From an uncultured Ruminococcus sp. (lineage in GTDB: Bacteria; Bacillota; Clostridia; Oscillospirales; Acutalibacteraceae): a stretch of DNA of 44,428 nt. A program made the translations under genes and the position numbers. Positions 15,925 to 23,180 of this stretch are shown here, piece after piece (position 1 is the stretch's first letter; every line of letters starts with the position of its first letter). The notes beneath the pieces were generated by a model, which was not told the DNA's origin, searched no databases, and saw only the letters and a list, made by a program, of their open reading frames with translations. Location of the stretch: the NCBI GenBank assembly GCA_905234015.1, contig CAJOFK010000021.1:1-44428 (forward strand), read 5' to 3'.

Positions 15925-17151
15925 TTATAAAAAATCTTTACTGATTTTTTTCGGGATTTTAGCGATGATACCCGCTATAACCGCAAGCAAACCGAAGTTG
16001 CAGATTCTCATAGAAGTCAATCCGCATAACGCCGGTGAAAAGATTGCCGTAAATCCAAGCAGCACCACAGCGTCAATCGGTCTGTGCTTTTTATCATTTA
16101 AAAACATTACCGCTGCCGGAATCAGATACAGCAGGCAATAATACGCGGAATTAGTCGGGAGAATAATGATAACCAGCGTTACCGCAAGCACGCTCTCCCA
16201 GCTGCCCCTGAATAAAAACGATATTAAAAGCAGAGGTATCGCAATCAGCGCGGAGAAAATAACCGCAATATCCGGATAAATAATTATCCCGAGTATCTCA
16301 AAAAACGCTCTAACGGTACAGCCTTCGGTTGCGGCGTAATTCTGAGTCATCAGCGACATATTTCTCAAAAGAAGCGGAAAATTCGCAAATCCGCCCTTTA
16401 AGAATAAAAACGGCAGGAAGAGCGCGGCGGCTCCGTAAATAACCGCCTTAACTATATCGAGCCACTTCTTTTCGTAAATCAATAATAATCCCAGCGCTGC
16501 CGGAACCAGCTTTATACCGAAAGAAAGTCCCAGGCAGATAAGCGCAATTTCTTTTAGAAACCTGTTAGAGCTGTTTCTGAAGAATAAAAATACCGTAAGT
16601 AAAACGGGCATTATAATAATGCAGTTCCCGCGCTCTGCCGTGAATAAAAACGGAGCTGAAAGTAAAAACGAAAAGCCTAAAAAAGTCTTATCCGTATTTT
16701 TACCGTCTGAAACCCTTCTTATTATTTCGTAGGTCAATAACGCAACGATTACAATAACCGTAATATACACCATTATAAACAGCGGCTTTTTATATAAATC
16801 CCCGAAATAGTTTTTTTCGTAAAACGGTTTCATATTCACAAGGCGCGAAAAGAAATACATTACGACGTAAACTAACGGAGGGTATGATTTTTCGGCGTAG
16901 CCGGAATACATAGTGTTATTGTACGGGTCGCGCAGGGACGAATAACCGGTTACGTTGGTAAAATCAGCTAAAAAGTCACGGCCTCTGAAGAAAAACAAAT
17001 TTAAGGAAAACGACGAGCTCCCCCTGTAAAAAAGGAATATAAGCCAAATCACAAAGGAAAACAGAGTACAAAAAATAAAAAATTTCCTGTAAACATCTGC
17101 CGAGGAAAAGGCGTTTTTAAGGGTAATATTTTTATTCTTTAAGCCTGTCAT
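15925..17151 (-). CDS. GT87-like polytopic glycosyltransferase
   Basis: A 408-residue integral membrane protein with about ten hydrophobic segments. A large early extracytoplasmic loop (about residues 50-105) contains FRGRDFLADFTNVTGYS and SYPPLVYVV. The pattern fits the DUF2029/GT87 family of GT-C enzymes, which use polyprenyl-phosphate sugars on the outer membrane face. It is the last gene of the operon, overlapping the preceding GT2 gene by 20 bp, with AGGAAG before its ATG. With GtrA and GtrB-like partners encoded in the same operon it is the natural candidate for the final transferase (the GtrC role). Donor and acceptor are unknown. Confidence 0.75.
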   Translation of the reverse strand: MTGLKNKNITLKNAFSSADVYRKFFIFCTLFSFVIWLIFLFYRGSSSFSLNLFFFRGRDFLADFTNVTGYSSLRDPYNNTMYSGYAEKSYPPLVYVVMYFFSRLVNMKPFYEKNYFGDLYKKPLFIMVYITVIVIVALLTYEIIRRVSDGKNTDKTFLGFSFLLSAPFLFTAERGNCIIIMPVLLTVFLFFRNSSNRFLKEIALICLGLSFGIKLVPAALGLLLIYEKKWLDIVKAVIYGAAALFLPFLFLKGGFANFPLLLRNMSLMTQNYAATEGCTVRAFFEILGIIIYPDIAVIFSALIAIPLLLISFLFRGSWESVLAVTLVIIILPTNSAYYCLLYLIPAAVMFLNDKKHRPIDAVVLLGFTAIFSPALCGLTSMRICNFGLLAVIAGIIAKIPKKISKDFL

Positions 17152-17860
17152 TTTTCTTCCTCGTTTCCTTCTTTATTCTTCCTAACCGCTTCATTGTTTT
17201 AATATAAGAAAAAATAAATTTTATCAGATTTCTTTTTGATTTTCCGGCTTCACGCTTACTGAATTTTATAGGATACTCTTTTACGCAAAAGCCCGGAAAG
17301 CTGTAGTAAAGCTTTATAATAATTTCCTCGACTATATCGAAATTATCGCACTCAAGTTCAATTGATTTCAGCTTTTCGGAATCGTACATCCTGTAGCTGT
17401 CGGAAACATCCTTAACCGGAAGCCTGAAAAACACACGGTAAGTGACGTTGAGGAAATAGGACATAAACTTAAGAATTAAGTTATTGTCGGTTTCTCCGCC
17501 CTTACAGTATCTTGAGCCAATAATAAGGTCGCAGTTTTCTTTCTTTATTTCCTCGTAGAAGGAGGGAATATCCTCAGGGTTGTGGGAACCGTCCGAATCC
17601 ATAATAACGGTATATTTACCGCGCGCGGCTTCAATTCCCGTTCTGATAGCGTCGCCGTAGGAATTGCCGTTTTTCCTGTTGATATAAAGCATATCATATT
17701 TACCGCATATTTCTTCGGCGTCGTCCATAGGCTCCATCGTATCTACGACTATAACCTCATAAGAAATATTCATTTCCGAGAGAACTCTTATAAGCTGCGG
17801 AAGAATGCTTTTAAGATTTTCCGCTTCCCGGTACGCCGGCATGAACACACTTAATTCCAT
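17132..17860 (-). CDS. GT2 glycosyltransferase (DPM1-like)
   Basis: A 242-residue GT-A fold transferase. The nucleotide-binding start is SVFMPAYREAENL, the metal-binding motif is MDSDGSHNPED, and later come IIGSRYCKGGE and the basic C-terminal tail with KFSKREAGKSK, a pattern of polyprenyl-phosphate mannosyl/glucosyl transferases. No membrane segment is present, so it acts at the inner leaflet. Its ATG shares a base with the upstream TGA (TGATG), indicating translational coupling. It could load the dideoxy sugar on polyprenyl phosphate, a job it may share with the GT2 gene at 19776-20705. Confidence 0.82.
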   Translation of the reverse strand: MELSVFMPAYREAENLKSILPQLIRVLSEMNISYEVIVVDTMEPMDDAEEICGKYDMLYINRKNGNSYGDAIRTGIEAARGKYTVIMDSDGSHNPEDIPSFYEEIKKENCDLIIGSRYCKGGETDNNLILKFMSYFLNVTYRVFFRLPVKDVSDSYRMYDSEKLKSIELECDNFDIVEEIIIKLYYSFPGFCVKEYPIKFSKREAGKSKRNLIKFIFSYIKTMKRLGRIKKETRKKNDRLKE

Positions 17861-18885
17861 CAGCGGTCAACCAACCATTCAATCATTTCGGAAATTCCCT
17901 TATCGGCATTTACCTTAGGTTCCCAGCAGACGGCATTTTTTATTTTTGTAATATCGGCAACAAAAACCTTCTGATCGCTCTGACGAGGGGGAAGCTGATA
18001 ATACTCAAGCTTAATATTAAGCTTATCGTTAAGCAGGTTAAAAAGCTCAAGAAGCGAAAGCGACTGGCCCATTGTACCGCCGATATTAAACGCCTTTCCG
18101 CACAGGTTCTCCTGATTTTCAAGCGCGGTATAATAAAGATTAATCATATCCTCCGCGTGAAGGATATCGCGCACCTGCTTACCGTTTCCCGAGATAGAAA
18201 ACGGCTCAGCTCCGGGATTCTTAAGCTTTTCAAGCGCTTTCTGCACAAACCAGCCTACCCATCCCTGATCGTAGGTCGCGAACTGCCTGCTGCCGTACAT
18301 CGAGGAATGCCTGAACACAGTTGTTTTCACACCGAAAATCCCGTAATAATCGAGCATATACTGATCCGCGGCGCCCTTTGAGCAACCGTAAGGAGACCTG
18401 AAATCAAGCGGTACGCTTTCATCAAAGCCGTTCGGAAATTCAGAGCATACATATCTTGTATCGGTTTCCTCGTAGTTATAAAGCTCGAGGTCGCCGTAAA
18501 CTTTATTTGTAGAGGAATAAAATACCGAGGTCGAAGGGCTGTACTTTCTAACCGAATCGAGCACATTAACGGTGCCGACGGTATTAGTCTCAAAATCCTT
18601 ATAGGGATTAGCGATAGAGGTGGTCATAGCAACCTGACCGGCTAAATGAAAAATCGCGTCAAATTCGTTTTCTTTAATAACGGTTTCAACGTCGTTTTTT
18701 ACGCGCACGTCGCCGCTTACGAACGTAAAGTCTCCGAGCGTTCTCAGCCATTCAAGATTCTCGGCAGCGCCGAATCTTGATAAATTATCAAAAACAGTTA
18801 CCGAATAACCGTTTTTTATTCCGTAAGCCGCAAGGTTGCTTCCGAGAAAACCGCAGCCGCCGTTAATAAGTATTTTCTTCATCAT
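17860..18885 (-). CDS. CDP-paratose/tyvelose 2-epimerase-like SDR
   Basis: An extended SDR of 341 residues. NAD binding is shown by GGCGFLGSNLA, the active site by SSTNKVYGD and SPYGCSKGAAD (YxxxK), and the region RQFATYDQGWVGWFVQKALE is highly characteristic of CDP-tyvelose epimerase (RfbE). RfbE converts CDP-paratose to CDP-tyvelose at C2 through transient C2 oxidation. Its presence with RfbF, RfbG and RfbH supports a 3,6-dideoxyhexose pathway; whether the substrate here is paratose or a branched derivative is open. It overlaps the upstream gene by 4 bp (ATGA); a second ATG at 18882 is equally plausible as start. Confidence 0.82.
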   Translation of the reverse strand: MMKKILINGGCGFLGSNLAAYGIKNGYSVTVFDNLSRFGAAENLEWLRTLGDFTFVSGDVRVKNDVETVIKENEFDAIFHLAGQVAMTTSIANPYKDFETNTVGTVNVLDSVRKYSPSTSVFYSSTNKVYGDLELYNYEETDTRYVCSEFPNGFDESVPLDFRSPYGCSKGAADQYMLDYYGIFGVKTTVFRHSSMYGSRQFATYDQGWVGWFVQKALEKLKNPGAEPFSISGNGKQVRDILHAEDMINLYYTALENQENLCGKAFNIGGTMGQSLSLLELFNLLNDKLNIKLEYYQLPPRQSDQKVFVADITKIKNAVCWEPKVNADKGISEMIEWLVDR

Positions 18886-19754
18886 TTATTCCCCGTTAAT
18901 CTTTCAGTCATTTCAGCTATCATTTTCCGGATTCCGTCCTTCCAGTAAACCGGCTCCCACTTACACAATTTGCTTATTGCGGAAATATCCGCGATACAAT
19001 CGGGCTCATACTCTCTCATAGGTACGGCGCCCTTAATTACCTCGGATTTATTGCCGGTTTCTTCACGGATAAAATCAATCAGTTCGGAAACCGCAGGAGC
19101 GATTGAGGTTCCTATCGGAATACTGTTATACCCCTTTAAGCCGGAATTGATAACGCAGATAATTCCCTCTACAACGTCATCAACCGAGATAATATCCCGC
19201 TTTTGAGTTCCGACCGTAGTAAGAACCTGTTTTCCGTTAATCATATCCGCTACCGCCTGAGGAATAAAACGGTCAAGCGGCTCATCGGACGCGTAAAACA
19301 TCTGAAGCTCAAGATTGTAAAAATCGAGATTATGGTTATCGCAGTAGAATTTTCCGAACTCACGGAAAACGGTTTTTGTGAAGGTATACATATTTAATCT
19401 GTCCGGCAGCGCCGTATCTATCGTCATAAATTTTTTGATGTTCTTTTCAACGGCAAGATTTAAAACGTAAAGCGGAAAGATTATATTTGCTTCACAGATA
19501 TTGTTTTCCAATAAATTATCCCTGCCGTAACAGCAGGAAAAATTTAATACAATATCAAAATCATTCTCATCCATAGAGGACGCAATTTCCTCGTTAAGGG
19601 TAGAAATATAACTGACTCTCTCTTCTTCGGCAAATCTGAGATTACTCATACTTCTCGCGGTAACAACAATACGCGCGTTATCATCCGTGCATAAAAGCTT
19701 GCTTATAACACGGCTTCCGAGATATCCGTTGCCTCCCAGGATTAAATAATTCAT
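18882..19754 (-). CDS. NAD(P)-dependent sugar epimerase/reductase (SDR)
   Basis: A 290-residue extended SDR. The dinucleotide motif is GGNGYLGSRV (residues 7-16), a Ser/Thr-containing strand FMTIDTALP precedes the catalytic YTFTK (YxxxK), and the C-terminus carries the substrate region ending KWEPVYWKDGI. The MYTFTKTVFREF context is closer to CDP-abequose/paratose synthase-like reductases than to dehydratases. If so it would reduce the C4 ketone of CDP-3,6-dideoxy-4-ketoglucose, giving the substrate for the adjacent RfbE-like epimerase. That assignment is inferred from context. Ribosome site AAGGGGAG; the stop overlaps the next start. Confidence 0.72.
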   Translation of the reverse strand: MNYLILGGNGYLGSRVISKLLCTDDNARIVVTARSMSNLRFAEEERVSYISTLNEEIASSMDENDFDIVLNFSCCYGRDNLLENNICEANIIFPLYVLNLAVEKNIKKFMTIDTALPDRLNMYTFTKTVFREFGKFYCDNHNLDFYNLELQMFYASDEPLDRFIPQAVADMINGKQVLTTVGTQKRDIISVDDVVEGIICVINSGLKGYNSIPIGTSIAPAVSELIDFIREETGNKSEVIKGAVPMREYEPDCIADISAISKLCKWEPVYWKDGIRKMIAEMTERLTGNK

Positions 19755-19775
19755 ATTCTCCCCTTTTTATAACTG

Positions 19776-20705
19776 CTAAAAGTTAATTCTTTCTTCCTCA
19801 ACAACGAGCGGACGCTTCATCATTCGCACGTTAATCGCGGAGATATACTCGCCTAAAAAGCCCATAAACGCAAGCATAATCGACGTCATAAGCGATACGA
19901 CAATAATCATCGGCGCCTGACCTGCCGCGAAGTTGTCCCAGAATATCAGCTTTAAAATAAGGTATACAAGTCCGATAACCAGGCTGAGTATCGCAAATCC
20001 GATACCCGCAAATTCCGCAATTCTCATACCGACCTTTGTATAGCTCGTAACGGACAGCATAGCGGCGTCGTAAAGCGAATACCAGTTGTTGTGAGTTTTT
20101 CCCGCGCGGCGCTTAGGCTGCTCGTAGGGAACCTCCTTGCGCTTGCCGCCGAGCTCAGCTACGATACCGCGGATAAACGGAGTCGGGTCGTCAAGCTTGC
20201 GCAGAACATCGATAAAGCTTTTATCGTAAAGACCGAAGCCCGTAAAATGCTCTATCTGCTCAACGTCGGAAAACTTTTTTATCATCCTATAATAAAGCGA
20301 ACGCAGTCCGTAAACGAGCTTACTCTCCTGACTTGAGGTTTTAACTCCGCAGACAATCTGATAGCCCTCTTCCCAGTGCTTTAAGAATGTCGGAATAAGC
20401 TCTATCGGGTCCTGAAAATCGGCGCAGATAGCAATAGTACAATCTCCGGTAGTCTGGCACAAGCCGTGCACCGGGCTGTTAAACTGGCCGAAGTTCTTAA
20501 CGTTAAATATCGCCTTTATCTTTTTATTCTTACTGCAAATTTCTCTTAACAGCGGTCTTGTATTATCAGTCGAGCAATTGTCGATAAAAACTATCTCATA
20601 ATCATACTGAGAAAGCTCCTCCATTTGCTTAACTATTGCCTCGCTTAAGGGGACGACATTTTCCTCCTCATTATAGCAAGGTACCATAATACTGACTTTT
20701 TTCAT
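19776..20705 (-). CDS. GtrB/ArnC-like polyprenyl-phosphate glycosyltransferase
   Basis: A 309-residue GT2 enzyme with an N-terminal catalytic domain (SIMVPCYNEEENVVPL; CADFQDPIELIP carrying the DxD-like metal site; GKTHNNWYSL) and two C-terminal membrane segments (about 232-255 and 262-290). This is the architecture of GtrB/ArnC/DPM1-type enzymes that transfer a sugar from a nucleotide to undecaprenyl phosphate. With GtrA encoded upstream in the same operon it forms the standard lipid-linked sugar module. ATG 20705 is chosen after AAGGA; a TTG precedes it. Confidence 0.85.
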   Translation of the reverse strand: MKKVSIMVPCYNEEENVVPLSEAIVKQMEELSQYDYEIVFIDNCSTDNTRPLLREICSKNKKIKAIFNVKNFGQFNSPVHGLCQTTGDCTIAICADFQDPIELIPTFLKHWEEGYQIVCGVKTSSQESKLVYGLRSLYYRMIKKFSDVEQIEHFTGFGLYDKSFIDVLRKLDDPTPFIRGIVAELGGKRKEVPYEQPKRRAGKTHNNWYSLYDAAMLSVTSYTKVGMRIAEFAGIGFAILSLVIGLVYLILKLIFWDNFAAGQAPMIIVVSLMTSIMLAFMGFLGEYISAINVRMMKRPLVVEEERINF

Positions 20706-20732
20706 CAAAATCCTTCTTTCGGTTTTTAAGAA

Positions 20733-21638
20733 TCATAAAGATTCAATTATTCTCTTTATACCTTCCTCGAAGCCGGTGACGGGACGCCATCCGGTATCCG
20801 CGGAAATCCCGGAAATATCGGCGCTCAGGTACATCGCCTGATTCTCATAATACGGTATCGCTCCGAACTCCGGTTCAATCTCGGGAGCAATAATATCTCT
20901 TACCTTAATTATATAATCCTTTAAGGGGACTTCGCTGCCGCTGCCAAGCACATAGGTCCTGCCGCTTACTCCTTTTTCGGCAACAAGCCTGAACGCCTCG
21001 GCGGCGTCGGCGCTGTAAAGGTAATCCCAAATCTGCTCTCCCTTGGTGAGCTTGGGCGTCTGTCCGCTTTTCAGCCTTTCAATCAGCGACATAATAAGGG
21101 AGTTTTTACCGTCGTTTTCGCCGAAAACGCTTAAAACCCGTACCCAGTTATGCTCTAAGCCCAGTTTTTCCGCAAGCCTCTTAGTCATTAAGCCCGCGCA
21201 CAGCTTTCCTATACCGTATCCGCTTTCCGGGAAAGCAGGGGTAGTAGCGGTTAGCTTTGATTTTACATATCCGTACTCTGCCTGAGAGCCTGCTCCGACG
21301 AACTTTTTACAGCCGAATTTTTTTGCCAGCTTAACAGCGTCTAAAGCGTACCTGACGTTTAAATTCTGCAAGTACATATCGTTGCGCGCTTCACCGGTGG
21401 TACCTGCCCACGCTAAATGAAAAAACACATCGAAGCTGCCGTAACCGTCCGCGTCAAACTCAGCGATTTCATCAAGCGTACAGAAAGCCTTTTTCACAAG
21501 AGGACTTTCGGGAATATTTGAATTTCTCTGCGAATCTTTTCTGCAAAGAACAAGCACCTCAACGCCTTTATCAATCAGGTTTTTGATAATAGCAGTGCCG
21601 ATAGCGCCCGTTCCGCCCGTAATTACCGCTCTTTTCAA
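20733..21638 (-). CDS. NAD(P)-dependent SDR, sugar-nucleotide reductase/epimerase
   Basis: A 301-residue extended SDR: ITGGTGAIGTAI binds the dinucleotide, HLAWAGTTGE is the WAG-type substrate segment, and SGYGIGKLC gives the YxxxK active site. The C-terminal half has RVLSVFGENDGKNSL and IWDYLYSADAAEAF, typical of nucleotide-sugar enzymes. It lies directly after the aldolase gene. By position it could be the reductase acting on the product of the ThDP enzyme, the role YerF plays in yersiniose synthesis; this is inference. The start is TTG with GGAG 7 nt upstream. Confidence 0.75.
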   Translation of the reverse strand: MKRAVITGGTGAIGTAIIKNLIDKGVEVLVLCRKDSQRNSNIPESPLVKKAFCTLDEIAEFDADGYGSFDVFFHLAWAGTTGEARNDMYLQNLNVRYALDAVKLAKKFGCKKFVGAGSQAEYGYVKSKLTATTPAFPESGYGIGKLCAGLMTKRLAEKLGLEHNWVRVLSVFGENDGKNSLIMSLIERLKSGQTPKLTKGEQIWDYLYSADAAEAFRLVAEKGVSGRTYVLGSGSEVPLKDYIIKVRDIIAPEIEPEFGAIPYYENQAMYLSADISGISADTGWRPVTGFEEGIKRIIESL

Positions 21639-21672
21639 ATTCTCACTCCAAATTCACTTTAAAAACAAGCAC

Positions 21673-22467
21673 TTAAATGCTTATTTCAGAGCCTGCTATT
21701 TCGAGTCTTTCCGCCATCATCTCGAGTCTCGCCTGATCCTCCATAGACATACGGTTATAGAACTCGCATTTATTCTTTAAGTAAAGCGTCTCAAACTCCA
21801 TAGCTGTAAGGATACCGGCCTTAATTCTCTCGGGGTCATCGGACGCTCCGAAAACGATTTTACGCGTTTCAAACCTGTCGTTAAGCGGATAGAGGTTACA
21901 GATAAACGGTACGGCGTCAAACGAGATTCCGCCGCCGAAATTAACCTTATAACCGTATTTCTTACTGCGCTCGGCAATATCCTTGGTAATCTTAAATACC
22001 TCGTCGCCGTTAATCTCGGCGCGTGTAAGTCCCATAGACGCGGATAAATCAACTCGTCCGATTGAAACCGTGCTTAAAAAGCCCTTTCCCTCGGTTAAAA
22101 TAGCGTCGAGGTTTTCGTGACAGGTAACGGTTTCGGCGTTGATAATCCATTCAACGTCGTCTACGTCGCGGCCGTAAACCTTTTTAGCCGCTCCGACGAA
22201 TTTCTTCATAGCGAACGGCGACTCAATCATCGGCGCCATAATTCCGGATGCGCCTAAAAGCCTGCACTGGTCTAAATCGCGTACCGCCTCGCAGCCGCCG
22301 ATTTTAATATAAAGCTGCATATCCGCCTTGAAGATAACCTCGTTGAGCATAACGAGCTCGTCGGTACGGCTTCCCTCAGCTTCAAACTCAGCCTTTACGG
22401 CGATAATACCGTGATCCTGCTTAAGGCATTTAAGCTTATCAAGCATTTGTCTCTCAATTTTATTCAT
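21673..22467 (-). CDS. HpcH/HpaI-type aldolase (citrate lyase family)
   Basis: A 264-residue TIM-barrel protein of the class II pyruvate-aldolase/citrate-lyase-beta superfamily. Metal and substrate residues are visible in MAPMIESPFAM (Glu ligand) and SIGRVDLSASMG (Asp ligand, GxxDLxxxxG). Members cleave or form carbon-carbon bonds using pyruvate or acetyl-CoA enolates. In this operon, between a HAD phosphatase and SDR genes and near a ThDP enzyme, it may supply or consume a 2-oxo acid used in side-chain building; that role is hypothetical. ATG 22467 is chosen because GGAGG lies 7 nt upstream; it starts 2 bp after the phosphatase stop. Confidence 0.78.
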   Translation of the reverse strand: MNKIERQMLDKLKCLKQDHGIIAVKAEFEAEGSRTDELVMLNEVIFKADMQLYIKIGGCEAVRDLDQCRLLGASGIMAPMIESPFAMKKFVGAAKKVYGRDVDDVEWIINAETVTCHENLDAILTEGKGFLSTVSIGRVDLSASMGLTRAEINGDEVFKITKDIAERSKKYGYKVNFGGGISFDAVPFICNLYPLNDRFETRKIVFGASDDPERIKAGILTAMEFETLYLKNKCEFYNRMSMEDQARLEMMAERLEIAGSEISI

Positions 22468-22469
22468 AA

Positions 22470-23129
22470 TCATTCCTCCGAATTCTTTATAAATTTAGTA
22501 ATTTCATTACAGTTTTCAGCGTAAAATTCCAGCTTTGACTTATCCTTAAATCCGAACCCGAAGGTTACGGCGAGGAAATCAATTCCGGCGTTCTGAGCTC
22601 CGATAAGGTCGTTTTCGGTATCGCCTATCATAAGAACCTCGCTTTTCGGACAATTAAGGTTATCAATACAGTTATTGATAATATCCTTTTTCGTAAAACG
22701 TCCCTCAAAGTCGGCGCCCTCTACACAATCACAAAGCGGGAGAATATCGAACTTATCGAGAATATCCGACGCGTAATCCATCCGCTTATAGGTCGCGACG
22801 CCGATTTTACAGCCGATTTTCCGAAGCTCGCTGAGCATTTCAAGCACTCCCGGATAAAGAGACGCCTTACACAAATCAACCGTGCTGTATCTCTCGCGGA
22901 ATATCGCGGCGAGCCTTGTCGCCTCCTCGGAAGAGAGGTTATATTCTTTTTTCAGCGAATTCTGGATAGGAGGGCCGATAAACTTATCGCTTTCGCCCCC
23001 GGTAATCGGCGGCAGCCCTTCTTTTTCAATCACATACCTGACGCTCGCAAGAATACCCTCGGAGGTATCAAGCAGGGTTCCGTCAAGGTCAAACAAAACT
23101 GCTTTATATTTTTTCAATAAGCTCACCAA
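22470..23129 (-). CDS. HAD phosphatase (phosphoglycolate phosphatase-like)
   Basis: A 219-residue HAD hydrolase of subfamily IA. Motif I is FDLDGTLLDT, motif II the VATYK strand, motif III the conserved Lys near TKKD, and motif IV MIGDTENDL. A helical cap lies between motifs I and II (about residues 20-85). Such enzymes dephosphorylate small phosphates and sugar phosphates. Being flanked by the aldolase and the ThDP enzyme suggests removal of a phosphate from a branch precursor or its by-product. The start is uncertain between TTG 23129, a GTG and TTG 23117; ribosome signals are weak. Confidence 0.8.
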   Translation of the reverse strand: MVSLLKKYKAVLFDLDGTLLDTSEGILASVRYVIEKEGLPPITGGESDKFIGPPIQNSLKKEYNLSSEEATRLAAIFRERYSTVDLCKASLYPGVLEMLSELRKIGCKIGVATYKRMDYASDILDKFDILPLCDCVEGADFEGRFTKKDIINNCIDNLNCPKSEVLMIGDTENDLIGAQNAGIDFLAVTFGFGFKDKSKLEFYAENCNEITKFIKNSEE

Positions 23130-23180
23130 GTTTTTAAAATATATATCGTTCAGCTCCGCCTGCGCAGCGCGTCGGATAAT

